NCBI GenBank assembly: GCA_017525015.1
Contig: JAFXUK010000006.1
Coordinates: forward strand, 1 to 9,782
Length of the DNA: 9,782 nt
Source: Bacilli bacterium
GTDB lineage: Bacteria; Bacillota; Bacilli; RF39; UBA660
Reading direction: 5' to 3'
The notes below the pieces were generated by a model that made no database searches, had not been told where the DNA came from, and worked only from the letters and a program-made list of their open reading frames with translations. The position numbers were made by a program, and so were the translations under genes. Of the stretch, positions 1-6,135 are shown piece by piece (the first letter of the stretch is position 1; the number at the start of each line of letters is the position of its first letter).

Positions 1-141
1 AGAATACCAAAAACTTGTAGAAGATTGGATATTATTTTACAACACATCTAGATTAAAATCAAAAAAGAAATCAAATTAAATGATTCCTTTTTTATGTACA
101 ACTAGTTTTTTATTTTTGTGAACTATTTGGGGTTCACTTCA
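1..141 (+). mobile_element. Right end of an IS3-family-like insertion sequence
   Basis: This stretch contains the transposase tail (2-79), an AT-rich spacer, and at 117-141 a sequence that looks like an IS3/IS150 right inverted repeat. That repeat starts TGTGAACT, contains TTTGGGG, and ends CACTTCA; such elements commonly end in CA. The left end lies outside the window. The element stops only 11 bp short of the stop codon of the neighbouring minus-strand gene, so it probably replaced that gene's original downstream region. The internal GTGAAC/GTTCAC palindrome (118-137) belongs to this end. Confidence 0.55.
2..79 (+). CDS. C-terminal end of a DDE (IS3-like) transposase, partial
   Basis: The first bases of the window read as an open frame on the plus strand for 25 codons, ending in TAA at 77-79. 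The peptide contains LVEDWILFYNTSRLKSK. This resembles the C-terminus of IS3/IS150-type OrfB transposases, where a helix is followed by a YN-x-x-R motif. The usual downstream LSP-x-x-YR ending is absent, so the protein may be diverged or broken at its end. Strand and codon frame oppose every other gene here, and a matching terminal inverted repeat lies 37 bp downstream. The gene begins outside the window, so its integrity cannot be judged. The identification rests on a short motif plus the inverted repeat. Confidence 0.55.
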   Translation, partial: EYQKLVEDWILFYNTSRLKSKKKSN

Positions 142-152
142 AATAGCTAGTT

Positions 153-965
153 TTATTTATCAGTAGTCTTTGTATCAGTATCTTTAGTTTTAGTATTACT
201 TTCATCACCAACAATATATTTCTTATTGATTACTAAAACTGGTCTAACTGGTAATGATTCATCAGGATCTCCTAAGCAGAATCTATTCTCTAAAGCAACT
301 GTAGTTCCTTCAGTCTGAGTATTAGAAGTAACATTAGTATTATCAGTAGTTTCTTCACTATTCTCTTCAGTTTTATTCTTATTTAAATCAATACTAGCTC
401 TACTAGACTTACATAACATTACTGGATAATTAGCAGTATCTGTTTGATATACAGTATCAGTTACAGTCTCTTCAGCATAAATAAATTCAGGTATATTAAA
501 CTTAGATATATCTGTCTCAGGCAAATACTCTTTAGAATCAGATTTAGATAAAGTAGCTAAATCTAAATAAGCTAAGAATCTAATATCTTGAATATCAGCA
601 GTATCACAACTTAATGACTTAATTAATGATTGTTTATAAGTACCTTTTAATAAGCTAGTTACATTACCATATAATACAGATCCAGTATTAACATTTTCAT
701 CACTTAATAAAGAAACATATGAAATATCCTTTTCTGAGTCATATAATACATGCCATTTAGAATTATCAGTTAATGTAACACTATCTCCACTCTTATACGC
801 ACTATAAGTAACAGTTACTTCTGTAGTACTAGGTTTTTGTTTTTTCTTATTTCCATTTAATAACTTATATGTTAAAAAGAATACAATTATAAAAGTAAGT
901 ACTGCTACTCCTATAACAATAATCCAATTTTTAACATTAGTAGAAACATTTACTTCATTTTCCAT
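153..965 (-). CDS. Membrane-anchored extracellular protein of unknown function
   Basis: A 270-residue protein that I do not recognise as a named gene. A short N-terminus is followed by one strong membrane segment at about residues 14-36, then a lysine-rich stretch (NGNKKKQK). This predicts a single-pass anchor with the remainder outside. The segment YKSGDSVTLTDNSKWHVL (about 57-74), followed by YVSLLSD, and the late VRPVLVINKKYI (about 240-251) resemble a small extracellular module of gut Bacillota proteins in which a GD-x-V-T-L start pairs with an RPV-x-x-I end (DUF6273-like). That similarity is from memory and tentative. Residues 196-226 and the last 20 are low-complexity and rich in Thr, Asp, Asn and Lys. 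The start is supported by AGGAGG at 979-974, 8 nt upstream. It is probably transcribed alone. No terminator is seen before the IS end. Confidence 0.8.
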   Translation of the reverse strand: MENEVNVSTNVKNWIIVIGVAVLTFIIVFFLTYKLLNGNKKKQKPSTTEVTVTYSAYKSGDSVTLTDNSKWHVLYDSEKDISYVSLLSDENVNTGSVLYGNVTSLLKGTYKQSLIKSLSCDTADIQDIRFLAYLDLATLSKSDSKEYLPETDISKFNIPEFIYAEETVTDTVYQTDTANYPVMLCKSSRASIDLNKNKTEENSEETTDNTNVTSNTQTEGTTVALENRFCLGDPDESLPVRPVLVINKKYIVGDESNTKTKDTDTKTTDK

Positions 966-973
966 AAATAAAG

Positions 974-996
974 CCTCCTATAATACAATATTATCA
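974..996 (-). promoter_or_regulatory. Extended -10 promoter and ribosome site for the gene at 153-965
   Basis: Read on the minus strand, TGATAATAT (996-988) is an extended -10 box of the form TGn-TAnnnT, and AGGAGG (979-974) is the ribosome site, 8 nt before the ATG. The -10 ends 22 nt before the start codon. No good -35 box is visible; that region falls in the U-tract of the tex terminator. The ribosome site is clear and the promoter is a moderate call. Confidence 0.5.
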
Positions 997-1008
997 TTTT
1001 TTTAATCT

Positions 1009-1036
1009 AAAAAAAAGATACTTTTTAAAGTATCTT
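1009..1036 (-). terminator. Intrinsic terminator of tex
   Basis: On the minus strand a stem with arms AGATACTTT and AAAGTATCT (1035-1016) has a very small loop and is followed by a run of eight U (1016-1009). The hairpin overlaps the tex stop codon (1037-1035), so tex ends inside its own terminator. Confidence 0.85.
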
Positions 1037-3188
1037 ATCTTTCTAATAAACTTAAACTAACTTTATTTCTTTCTAAGTTAATATCATCTACATAACAATC
1101 AACTATGTCACCAACACTAAATAAATCACTAGGATGTTTAATAAAATCTTTTGATAACTTAGAAATATGAGCTAAGCCATCATCATGTAATCCAATATCT
1201 ATGAATAATCCAAAGTCTACTACATTTCTAACAGTACCTTGTAATTTCATACCTATAGTTAAATCTTTAATATCTAAAACATCACTCTTCAATATAGGTT
1301 GTGGATACTCATCTCTAGGATCTAAGTTAGGTTTCTTTAAAGAAGCAATAACATCCTCTAAAGTATATATATCAGTATTTAGTTTATCTTTATATGTATT
1401 CATATCTATACTATCAAGCTTTTCTATTAATTCTTTACTACCTACATCACTTATTTTAAAGTTTAATTCTTTTAATAAGTTTAATGCAACATCATAACTT
1501 TCAGGATGTATTGCAGTACTATCTAAAATATTTTCTCCATCAGTTATTCTTAAGAAACCTATAGCTTGTTCATATGCTTTATCTGTTAATAGTTTTTTAC
1601 TTTTAATCTCTTTTCTTGAATTAATTCTACCTATCTTTTCTCTATATTCAATTATCTTTTCTATAGCTTTTTTAGAGATTCCTGATACATAGCTTAATAA
1701 AGATGATGAAGCAGTATTAATATTTACTCCTACACTATTAACACATTTTTCTACTACAAAATCTAATGAATCAGATAGTTTCTTTTCAGATACATCATGT
1801 TGGTATAAACCTACTCCTATACCTTCAGGTGGAATTTTAACAAGTTCTGCTAATGGATCTTGTAATCTTCTACCAATGCTTACAGCACTTCTTTTTTCAA
1901 CAGCTAAATCTGGAAATTCTTCTATAGCTTGAGGAGAAGCTGAATATATAGATGCTCCTGCTTCACTAACAATTACATATTTACAATCCAATTTATAATC
2001 ACGAATCATATCAGCACAAAACTTTTCTGATTCACGAGAAGCAGTACCATTACCTATAGCTATAACATCAACATTATATTTTTTAATTAATTGAACTACT
2101 ACTTCTTTACTTAATCTAATTCTCTCTTCTTCATTTCCATTTAAGAAAGGTTTAATAACAGTAGAATCTAAATATTTGCCATTTTTATCTACAACAGCTA
2201 ATTTACAACCATTAACATATCCAGGATCAAAAGCTAATACAACTTTTTCTTTTAAAGGTGGAGTAAGTAATAAAGCTTCTAAGTTTTTACCAAAGTTTTC
2301 TATAGCAGAAACTTCTCCTTTCTCAGTTAAATCACTTCTTATTTCTCTTTCAACTGAGGGAGCAATTAATCTTTTATAAGAATCTTCTATAGCTTCTTTT
2401 ATATAATTAACTACATAGCTTTTATCATTCTTAATTATCTTTTTCTCTAAGAAAGAAAGAATTTCATCTTTATTAACATCAATACTAACATTAAGTATTT
2501 TTTCTTTTTCTCCTCTATTCAAAGCTAATATTCTGTGAGGTTTAATATATTTTACTGGTTCACTATATTCATAATACATTTCATATATTTTATTCTCATC
2601 ATTAGCTCCCTTCTTTAAAGAAGAAGTAACTATTCCATTTTTATAAAAATAATTTCTAATACTCTTTCTATATGAAGCATTATCACTAATCCATTCAGCA
2701 ATAATATATTTAGCACCTGTTATACACTTATCAAGATCTAAGTCATCTTTAATAAATTTACTACATAAATCTTCAATCTTACCATTAGTTGGAAAAGACA
2801 TCATCATCTTAGCTAAAGGTTCAAGTCCTAAAGCAATAGCTTCAGTAGCTTTAGTTTTCTTTTTCTCTTTATAAGGTCTATATAAGTCCTCTACTTCAAC
2901 TAACTTATTACAATTTAAAATACTATTCTTTAATTCATCAGTAAGAAGTCCCTTCTCATCGATTAATCTAATAACATCTTCTTTTCTTTTTAATAAGTTT
3001 TCTTGATATTCATATACTTCATTTATCTTTCTAATAGTTTCTTCATCTAAAGCTCCAGTAGCTTCTTTTCTATATCTTGCTATAAAAGGAATAGTATTAC
3101 CTTCACTTAACATTTCCAAAACAACACTTACTTGTTTCTCACTAATACCTAAATCATTAGCTATTCCTTTAATAATTAATTCATTCAT
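1035..3188 (-). CDS. tex: Tex, S1 RNA-binding transcription accessory protein
   Basis: A 717-residue protein of normal length for Tex, a conserved cytoplasmic nucleic-acid-binding protein related to eukaryotic Spt6 and linked to RNA polymerase function. The order is: helical Tex N-terminal region (about 1-190, with NTIPFIARYRKEATGALDE at 31-49); YqgF/RNase H-like domain with DPG at 321-323 and GNGTASRE at 379-386; SEAGASIYSAS (408-418) and SIGRRLQDPLAELVKI (437-452); helix-hairpin-helix region around VGVNINTASSSLLSYVSGI (486-504); and a C-terminal S1 domain (about 645-714, GTVRNVVDFGLFIDIG). An ATG seven codons further upstream (3209) is in frame. I chose 3188 because GGAGGT lies 4 nt before it and the -10 box is so close that the upstream ATG would fall at or before the RNA start. 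It appears to be a single-gene transcript. Confidence 0.97.
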   Translation of the reverse strand: MNELIIKGIANDLGISEKQVSVVLEMLSEGNTIPFIARYRKEATGALDEETIRKINEVYEYQENLLKRKEDVIRLIDEKGLLTDELKNSILNCNKLVEVEDLYRPYKEKKKTKATEAIALGLEPLAKMMMSFPTNGKIEDLCSKFIKDDLDLDKCITGAKYIIAEWISDNASYRKSIRNYFYKNGIVTSSLKKGANDENKIYEMYYEYSEPVKYIKPHRILALNRGEKEKILNVSIDVNKDEILSFLEKKIIKNDKSYVVNYIKEAIEDSYKRLIAPSVEREIRSDLTEKGEVSAIENFGKNLEALLLTPPLKEKVVLAFDPGYVNGCKLAVVDKNGKYLDSTVIKPFLNGNEEERIRLSKEVVVQLIKKYNVDVIAIGNGTASRESEKFCADMIRDYKLDCKYVIVSEAGASIYSASPQAIEEFPDLAVEKRSAVSIGRRLQDPLAELVKIPPEGIGVGLYQHDVSEKKLSDSLDFVVEKCVNSVGVNINTASSSLLSYVSGISKKAIEKIIEYREKIGRINSRKEIKSKKLLTDKAYEQAIGFLRITDGENILDSTAIHPESYDVALNLLKELNFKISDVGSKELIEKLDSIDMNTYKDKLNTDIYTLEDVIASLKKPNLDPRDEYPQPILKSDVLDIKDLTIGMKLQGTVRNVVDFGLFIDIGLHDDGLAHISKLSKDFIKHPSDLFSVGDIVDCYVDDINLERNKVSLSLLER

Positions 3189-3192
3189 ATGT

Positions 3193-3222
3193 ACCTCCAT
3201 TATGTCCATAAATATTTTATCA
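3193..3222 (-). promoter_or_regulatory. tex promoter and ribosome site
   Basis: On the minus strand TGATAAAAT (3222-3214) is an extended -10 box, ending 25 nt before the ATG at 3188. GGAGGT at 3198-3193 is the ribosome site. The -35 region is not convincing, as expected for an extended -10 promoter. The short leader this predicts is the main argument for the internal start of tex. Confidence 0.6.
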
Positions 3223-3265
3223 TATTTTACAAAAAAGATATTTTATATTTACGTTATTTTTACAT

Positions 3266-3291
3266 AAAAAAAGTATTGTATAAACAATACT
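3266..3291 (-). terminator. Intrinsic terminator of the gene at 3319-4359
   Basis: On the minus strand the arms AGTATTGT and ACAATACT (3291-3272) enclose a TTAT loop and run into seven U (3272-3266). It lies 27 bp after the stop codon at 3319. The same stem and loop recur at 4403-4431, behind the first BspA-like gene. Confidence 0.85.
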
Positions 3292-3318
3292 CTAGCTTAA
3301 ATAATAACAAATACCTTA

Positions 3319-4359
3319 TTATTCAATTCTGCAATAAGAAACACCATTAATACTTGCATTACAAGTACATTCGCTACGATCATCAACAGATACACTAAAA
3401 TTATTATTATCAAAAGCAACCCAAGTCCCCACTTCAGGAACTGAACAACCAATATTGGCTGAAGTAGATGAATCATGATAAGTACAATTACTTGAACCAA
3501 ATGCACTCAAAAGTAATTCTTTTGTTGCATCATAACCTGCTCTAGTACTTCCAGGCTTAATTGCATAAGTACCTGCCACAGCTCCTGAATTAGTAGCTGC
3601 CATCTCAGGTGATATTACAAATTCAACATATGTTTCTACAATTATATCATTAGACATTAAATGCTTTAAATAAAATGGTCTTGTTTGTCCAGAAGTACCT
3701 AAAATATCTGACCAATCTGCCATTGCTTCCATTGGTGTTAATCTTGCATTAACTCCATTTGGAATAGCTTGTCCAACGTACGTCCTAGTATCTGATACTG
3801 TAAATCGTGCAACTCCAACTGGAGTAGCTATAGCAGTACTATCAGCTTGTTCATATGTAACACTAAATGATAATGCTATTGTTTGATCACTCGCAGGTAA
3901 TTCATTAGGTTCTAAATCCCTTCTATAGTTAACCCTTACTTTATAAGTTTTTGTATCTCCGTGAGCTAGTAAATGCTTATTAGCAACATCTACACCATCA
4001 TCATATGTAATAGAATAATCTAAGTATTTTTGTTGAGCTGTAGTTAAACCAGTATTACTAAATGTTTGAATCATAGCATCAATAGTACCATCATTTACTG
4101 CATCTACAGTAAATTCATAATAATCTCCAGGCATAGTTAAAGTAACATTATAAGTAACAGTAGTATCATTATTACTAATTACAGGAGTAGGAGCTGTAAC
4201 ACTACCACTAGTTACTTGTACATTCTCAAAATGAACATCCCATGTATTTCTTGCAATACTAGAATTACCCGTAATAGAAAGACTAGCAGATATTGCAGAA
4301 AATCCTATACTTATAACAACAATCAATATTATAACTAAAAAAACTTTTTTTCTTCTCAT
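3319..4359 (-). CDS. Secreted SipW-type/TasA-like domain protein with a cysteine-rich tail
   Basis: A 346-residue exported protein of unknown specific role. The basic start MRRKK and hydrophobic segment VFLVIILIVVISIGFSAISA (about 6-25) lead into SLSITGNSSIARNTWDVHFENV. This pattern matches SipW-dependent signal peptides such as those of TasA and camelysin-type proteins. Residues about 30-175 form a module shared with the three BspA-like neighbours: MPGDYYEFTVDAVNDGTIDAMI, then YLDYSITYDDG, then ALSFSVTYEQA. Instead of leucine-rich repeats, the C-terminal half is different and ends with five cysteines in its last 50 or so residues, including SECTCNASINGVSYC. That spacing recalls disulfide-bonded tails of minor pilin-like proteins, but this is weak inference. 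AGGAAGGT lies 4 nt before the ATG and a TGATATACT -10 box lies 21 nt upstream. It has its own terminator, so it is probably a separate transcription unit. Confidence 0.85.
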   Translation of the reverse strand: MRRKKVFLVIILIVVISIGFSAISASLSITGNSSIARNTWDVHFENVQVTSGSVTAPTPVISNNDTTVTYNVTLTMPGDYYEFTVDAVNDGTIDAMIQTFSNTGLTTAQQKYLDYSITYDDGVDVANKHLLAHGDTKTYKVRVNYRRDLEPNELPASDQTIALSFSVTYEQADSTAIATPVGVARFTVSDTRTYVGQAIPNGVNARLTPMEAMADWSDILGTSGQTRPFYLKHLMSNDIIVETYVEFVISPEMAATNSGAVAGTYAIKPGSTRAGYDATKELLLSAFGSSNCTYHDSSTSANIGCSVPEVGTWVAFDNNNFSVSVDDRSECTCNASINGVSYCRIE

Positions 4360-4363
4360 AAGT

Positions 4364-4389
4364 ACCTTCCTATCATATAAAGTATATCA
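4364..4389 (-). promoter_or_regulatory. Promoter and ribosome site of the gene at 3319-4359
   Basis: On the minus strand TGATATACT (4389-4381) is an extended -10 box, 21 nt before the ATG, and AGGAAGGT (4371-4364) is the ribosome site. The leader from -10 to start closely matches that of the two BspA-like genes starting at 6040 and 7671, but the inverted repeat found there is missing and no clear -35 box is seen. Confidence 0.6.
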
Positions 4390-4402
4390 TAATATTTTAC
4401 AT

Positions 4403-4431
4403 AAAAAAAGTATTGTATAAACAATACTTTT
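4403..4431 (-). terminator. Intrinsic terminator of the first BspA-like gene
   Basis: On the minus strand the arms AAAAGTATTGT and ACAATACTTTT (4431-4406) form an 11-bp stem with a TTAT loop, followed by seven U (4409-4403). The stem includes two bases of the stop codon (4432-4430). Stem and loop match the terminator at 3266-3291 rather than the GC-containing version behind the other two paralogues. Confidence 0.87.
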
Positions 4432-6040
4432 AATACCAAGAAGGTAAATTAGAAGATGATACTCCAGAATTATCAAACATGCTAGTTTTATCAGTTAAAC
4501 TTGAAGTGTTCCAACTATTTAAAGCTGTGGCACTATGTAAAGATGAACAATAGTAAAACATCTTTCTCATATTTGTAACTTTAACAGTATTCCAATTACT
4601 AAGTGGAGTAACATCATTCAATTGCTTACAAAGTTCAAACATATAACTCATACTCTTAACATTACCAGTATTCCAATTACTTAATGCTGAGACATCAGCC
4701 AATGTTTCACAGCGTGAAAACATTCCATACATATTTTCAATATTAGACACATTCCAATTTGATAATACAGATATGTTCGTTAAGTTTTCACAACCACTAA
4801 ACATATGTGTAACCATAGTAACCCCTGAAATATTCCAATTTCCAATACCATTTAAAGAACTAACTCCAATTGAATAGAATAATCCTGACATATCAGTAAC
4901 GTTACTAGTATTCCAATTACTTAACGGAGTTAAATCTGTTACATTTGAACAAACCTGAAATGTACCATGCATATTTGTAACATTACCAGTATTCCAATTA
5001 CTTGCAAAAGATAAGCTATTCATATTGCATTGATAAAAAGTAGATTCCATACTTATAACATTACTTACATCCCAACTACTGATAGAATCAAAATTACTTA
5101 ACTGTGAACACCCCCAAAACATATGATCCATATTTTTCATTTTAGAAGAATTAACATTTAACAATCCGGATATATCAGTTAAATAACGAGAATAAATAGT
5201 AAAATTCTCATTATCTGGTTCACAGTAATTGAAAAAGTAAGAAGAATCTTGATTCATATATACAACATTCGCTTCACTATACCAATAGATAGTTCCTAAA
5301 TATTCTTCCCCCTGATTAAGTTCAAACCACATGTAAATTGGTTTATCAGAATCACTAGTAGAAATAATATTATCATTAGTTAACCCAGATGCTAATTGAG
5401 AGCTATGTTTAAATGCTGTTACATACAATGGAACTTCATCAACAGGAGTATTAGATAATTCAAGCATTAAAGTAGAAACATCTAATCCTCTCTTAAAAGT
5501 TGCAACATTATGAACATTCTCATCTGCCATGACATAATTAAATTCTAGTGTAAAAGTAAGTTCCATTTCCTCAGTTGGTAAATCTTCTAAATCAATATCT
5601 TTATAAAAGAAATTTACTGTAACAGTACGAGAAGTATTAGCCGGTAATGCATCATATTGAGACAACTGATTACCATTAGAATAAGTAATTGTATAATCTA
5701 TATAATTACTAAAATCACTAGTAGCAGTAACATTTACTGCATCAAACATTGCATCCAAAGTACCATCATTTACTATATCTACATTAAATTTATAATAGTC
5801 GCCTGGAATTCTTAATCCTGATGCAAAAGTAATAGTTAAATCATCATCACTAACTGTTGGAGTTACAGGATTATAACTAGTACTATCAACTACTACGTTA
5901 TCAAAATGAATATCCCAGCTTTGACTTCCAAATGATCCAATACCATTAATATTTAAATTAGCAGTTAAATAAGCAAAACCTATACCTATAAAAACAACTA
6001 ATAAACCATATATATATTTGTAGCTTTTCCTTCTCTTCAT
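4430..6040 (-). CDS. SipW/TasA-like domain plus BspA-type leucine-rich repeat surface protein, copy A
   Basis: A 536-residue exported protein. MKRRKSYK plus a hydrophobic stretch (about 9-26, ending GFAYLTANLNI) forms a SipW-type signal segment. Residues about 30-172 are a b-rich module resembling TasA/camelysin (PGDYYKFNVDIVNDGTLDAMF, then NYIDYTITY, then LTFTLEFNYVMA). Residues about 233-290 (PIYMWFE, GTIYWYSEANVVYMN) form the usual lead-in to BspA repeats. From about 295 to 525 there are nine DUF285 repeats of about 24 residues with the pattern NWN-x-S-x-V-x-x-M-x-x-MF-x-x-C. There is no LPXTG motif or C-terminal membrane segment. The frame stays open 51 codons upstream to 6193, but that part crosses the promoter and terminator. 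The start at 6040 has AGGAAGG 4-5 nt away. The role is probably adhesion or surface display; the ligand is unknown. It ends SWY, one residue shorter than its paralogues. Confidence 0.92.
   Translation of the reverse strand: MKRRKSYKYIYGLLVVFIGIGFAYLTANLNINGIGSFGSQSWDIHFDNVVVDSTSYNPVTPTVSDDDLTITFASGLRIPGDYYKFNVDIVNDGTLDAMFDAVNVTATSDFSNYIDYTITYSNGNQLSQYDALPANTSRTVTVNFFYKDIDLEDLPTEEMELTFTLEFNYVMADENVHNVATFKRGLDVSTLMLELSNTPVDEVPLYVTAFKHSSQLASGLTNDNIISTSDSDKPIYMWFELNQGEEYLGTIYWYSEANVVYMNQDSSYFFNYCEPDNENFTIYSRYLTDISGLLNVNSSKMKNMDHMFWGCSQLSNFDSISSWDVSNVISMESTFYQCNMNSLSFASNWNTGNVTNMHGTFQVCSNVTDLTPLSNWNTSNVTDMSGLFYSIGVSSLNGIGNWNISGVTMVTHMFSGCENLTNISVLSNWNVSNIENMYGMFSRCETLADVSALSNWNTGNVKSMSYMFELCKQLNDVTPLSNWNTVKVTNMRKMFYYCSSLHSATALNSWNTSSLTDKTSMFDNSGVSSSNLPSWY
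4466..5158 (-). repeat. DUF285 repeat array of copy A (nine units)
   Basis: About nine coding repeats of roughly 72 nt encode WN-x-S-N-V-x-x-M-x-x-MF units. At DNA level the recurring minus-strand core is AGTAATTGGAATAC, read on the plus strand as gtattccaattact (for example at 4588, 4669 and 4909). Units differ mainly in the residues between the conserved W, V, M, F and C positions. Confidence 0.8.
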
Positions 6041-6044
6041 AAGT

Positions 6045-6092
6045 ACCTTCCTATCATATAAAGTATAACATAAAAACAAAAGCATGTTATAC
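6045..6092 (-). promoter_or_regulatory. Promoter with inverted-repeat operator-like site, copy A
   Basis: On the minus strand ATAACA (6090-6085, four of six matches to the -35 consensus) and TATACT (6067-6062), preceded by TGT, are separated by exactly 17 nt. AGGAAGGT (6052-6045) is the ribosome site. A perfect 9-bp inverted repeat, GTATAACAT (6092-6084) and ATGTTATAC (6071-6063), with a 12-nt loop, covers both promoter boxes. A dimeric regulator could bind here. Because the site is symmetrical, the plus strand also carries ATAACA, 17 nt and TATACA. Identical in sequence to 7676-7723. Confidence 0.65.
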
Positions 6093-6108
6093 ATAATTAT
6101 TTTTACAT

Positions 6109-6134
6109 AAAAAAAGTATTGCAAAGCAATACTT
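6109..6134 (-). terminator. Intrinsic terminator of BspA-like copy B
   Basis: On the minus strand a perfect stem with arms AAGTATTGC and GCAATACTT (6134-6114) and a TTT loop runs into seven U (6115-6109). It begins 1 bp after the stop codon of copy B (6138-6136). Confidence 0.9.
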
Positions 6135-6135
6135 A

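Noticed and set aside
1201..1497. Plus-strand open frames within tex (also 2176-2379)
   Set aside because: Antisense to a well-conserved gene, with no recognisable product or start signals.
3189..3209. Alternative tex start seven codons upstream
   Set aside because: The -10 box at 3219-3214 would put the RNA start at or after this ATG, and GGAGGT serves the ATG at 3188.
3297..3506. Minus-strand open frame of 69 codons, hydrophobic
   Set aside because: Out-of-frame shadow of the 3' end of the gene at 3319-4359; the hydrophobic look comes from AT-rich codons.
6063..6092. Invertible (phase-variable) promoter
   Set aside because: The inverted repeats contain the promoter boxes themselves and flank only 12 nt. 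Inversion would leave promoters in both directions unchanged, and no recombinase gene is in the window.
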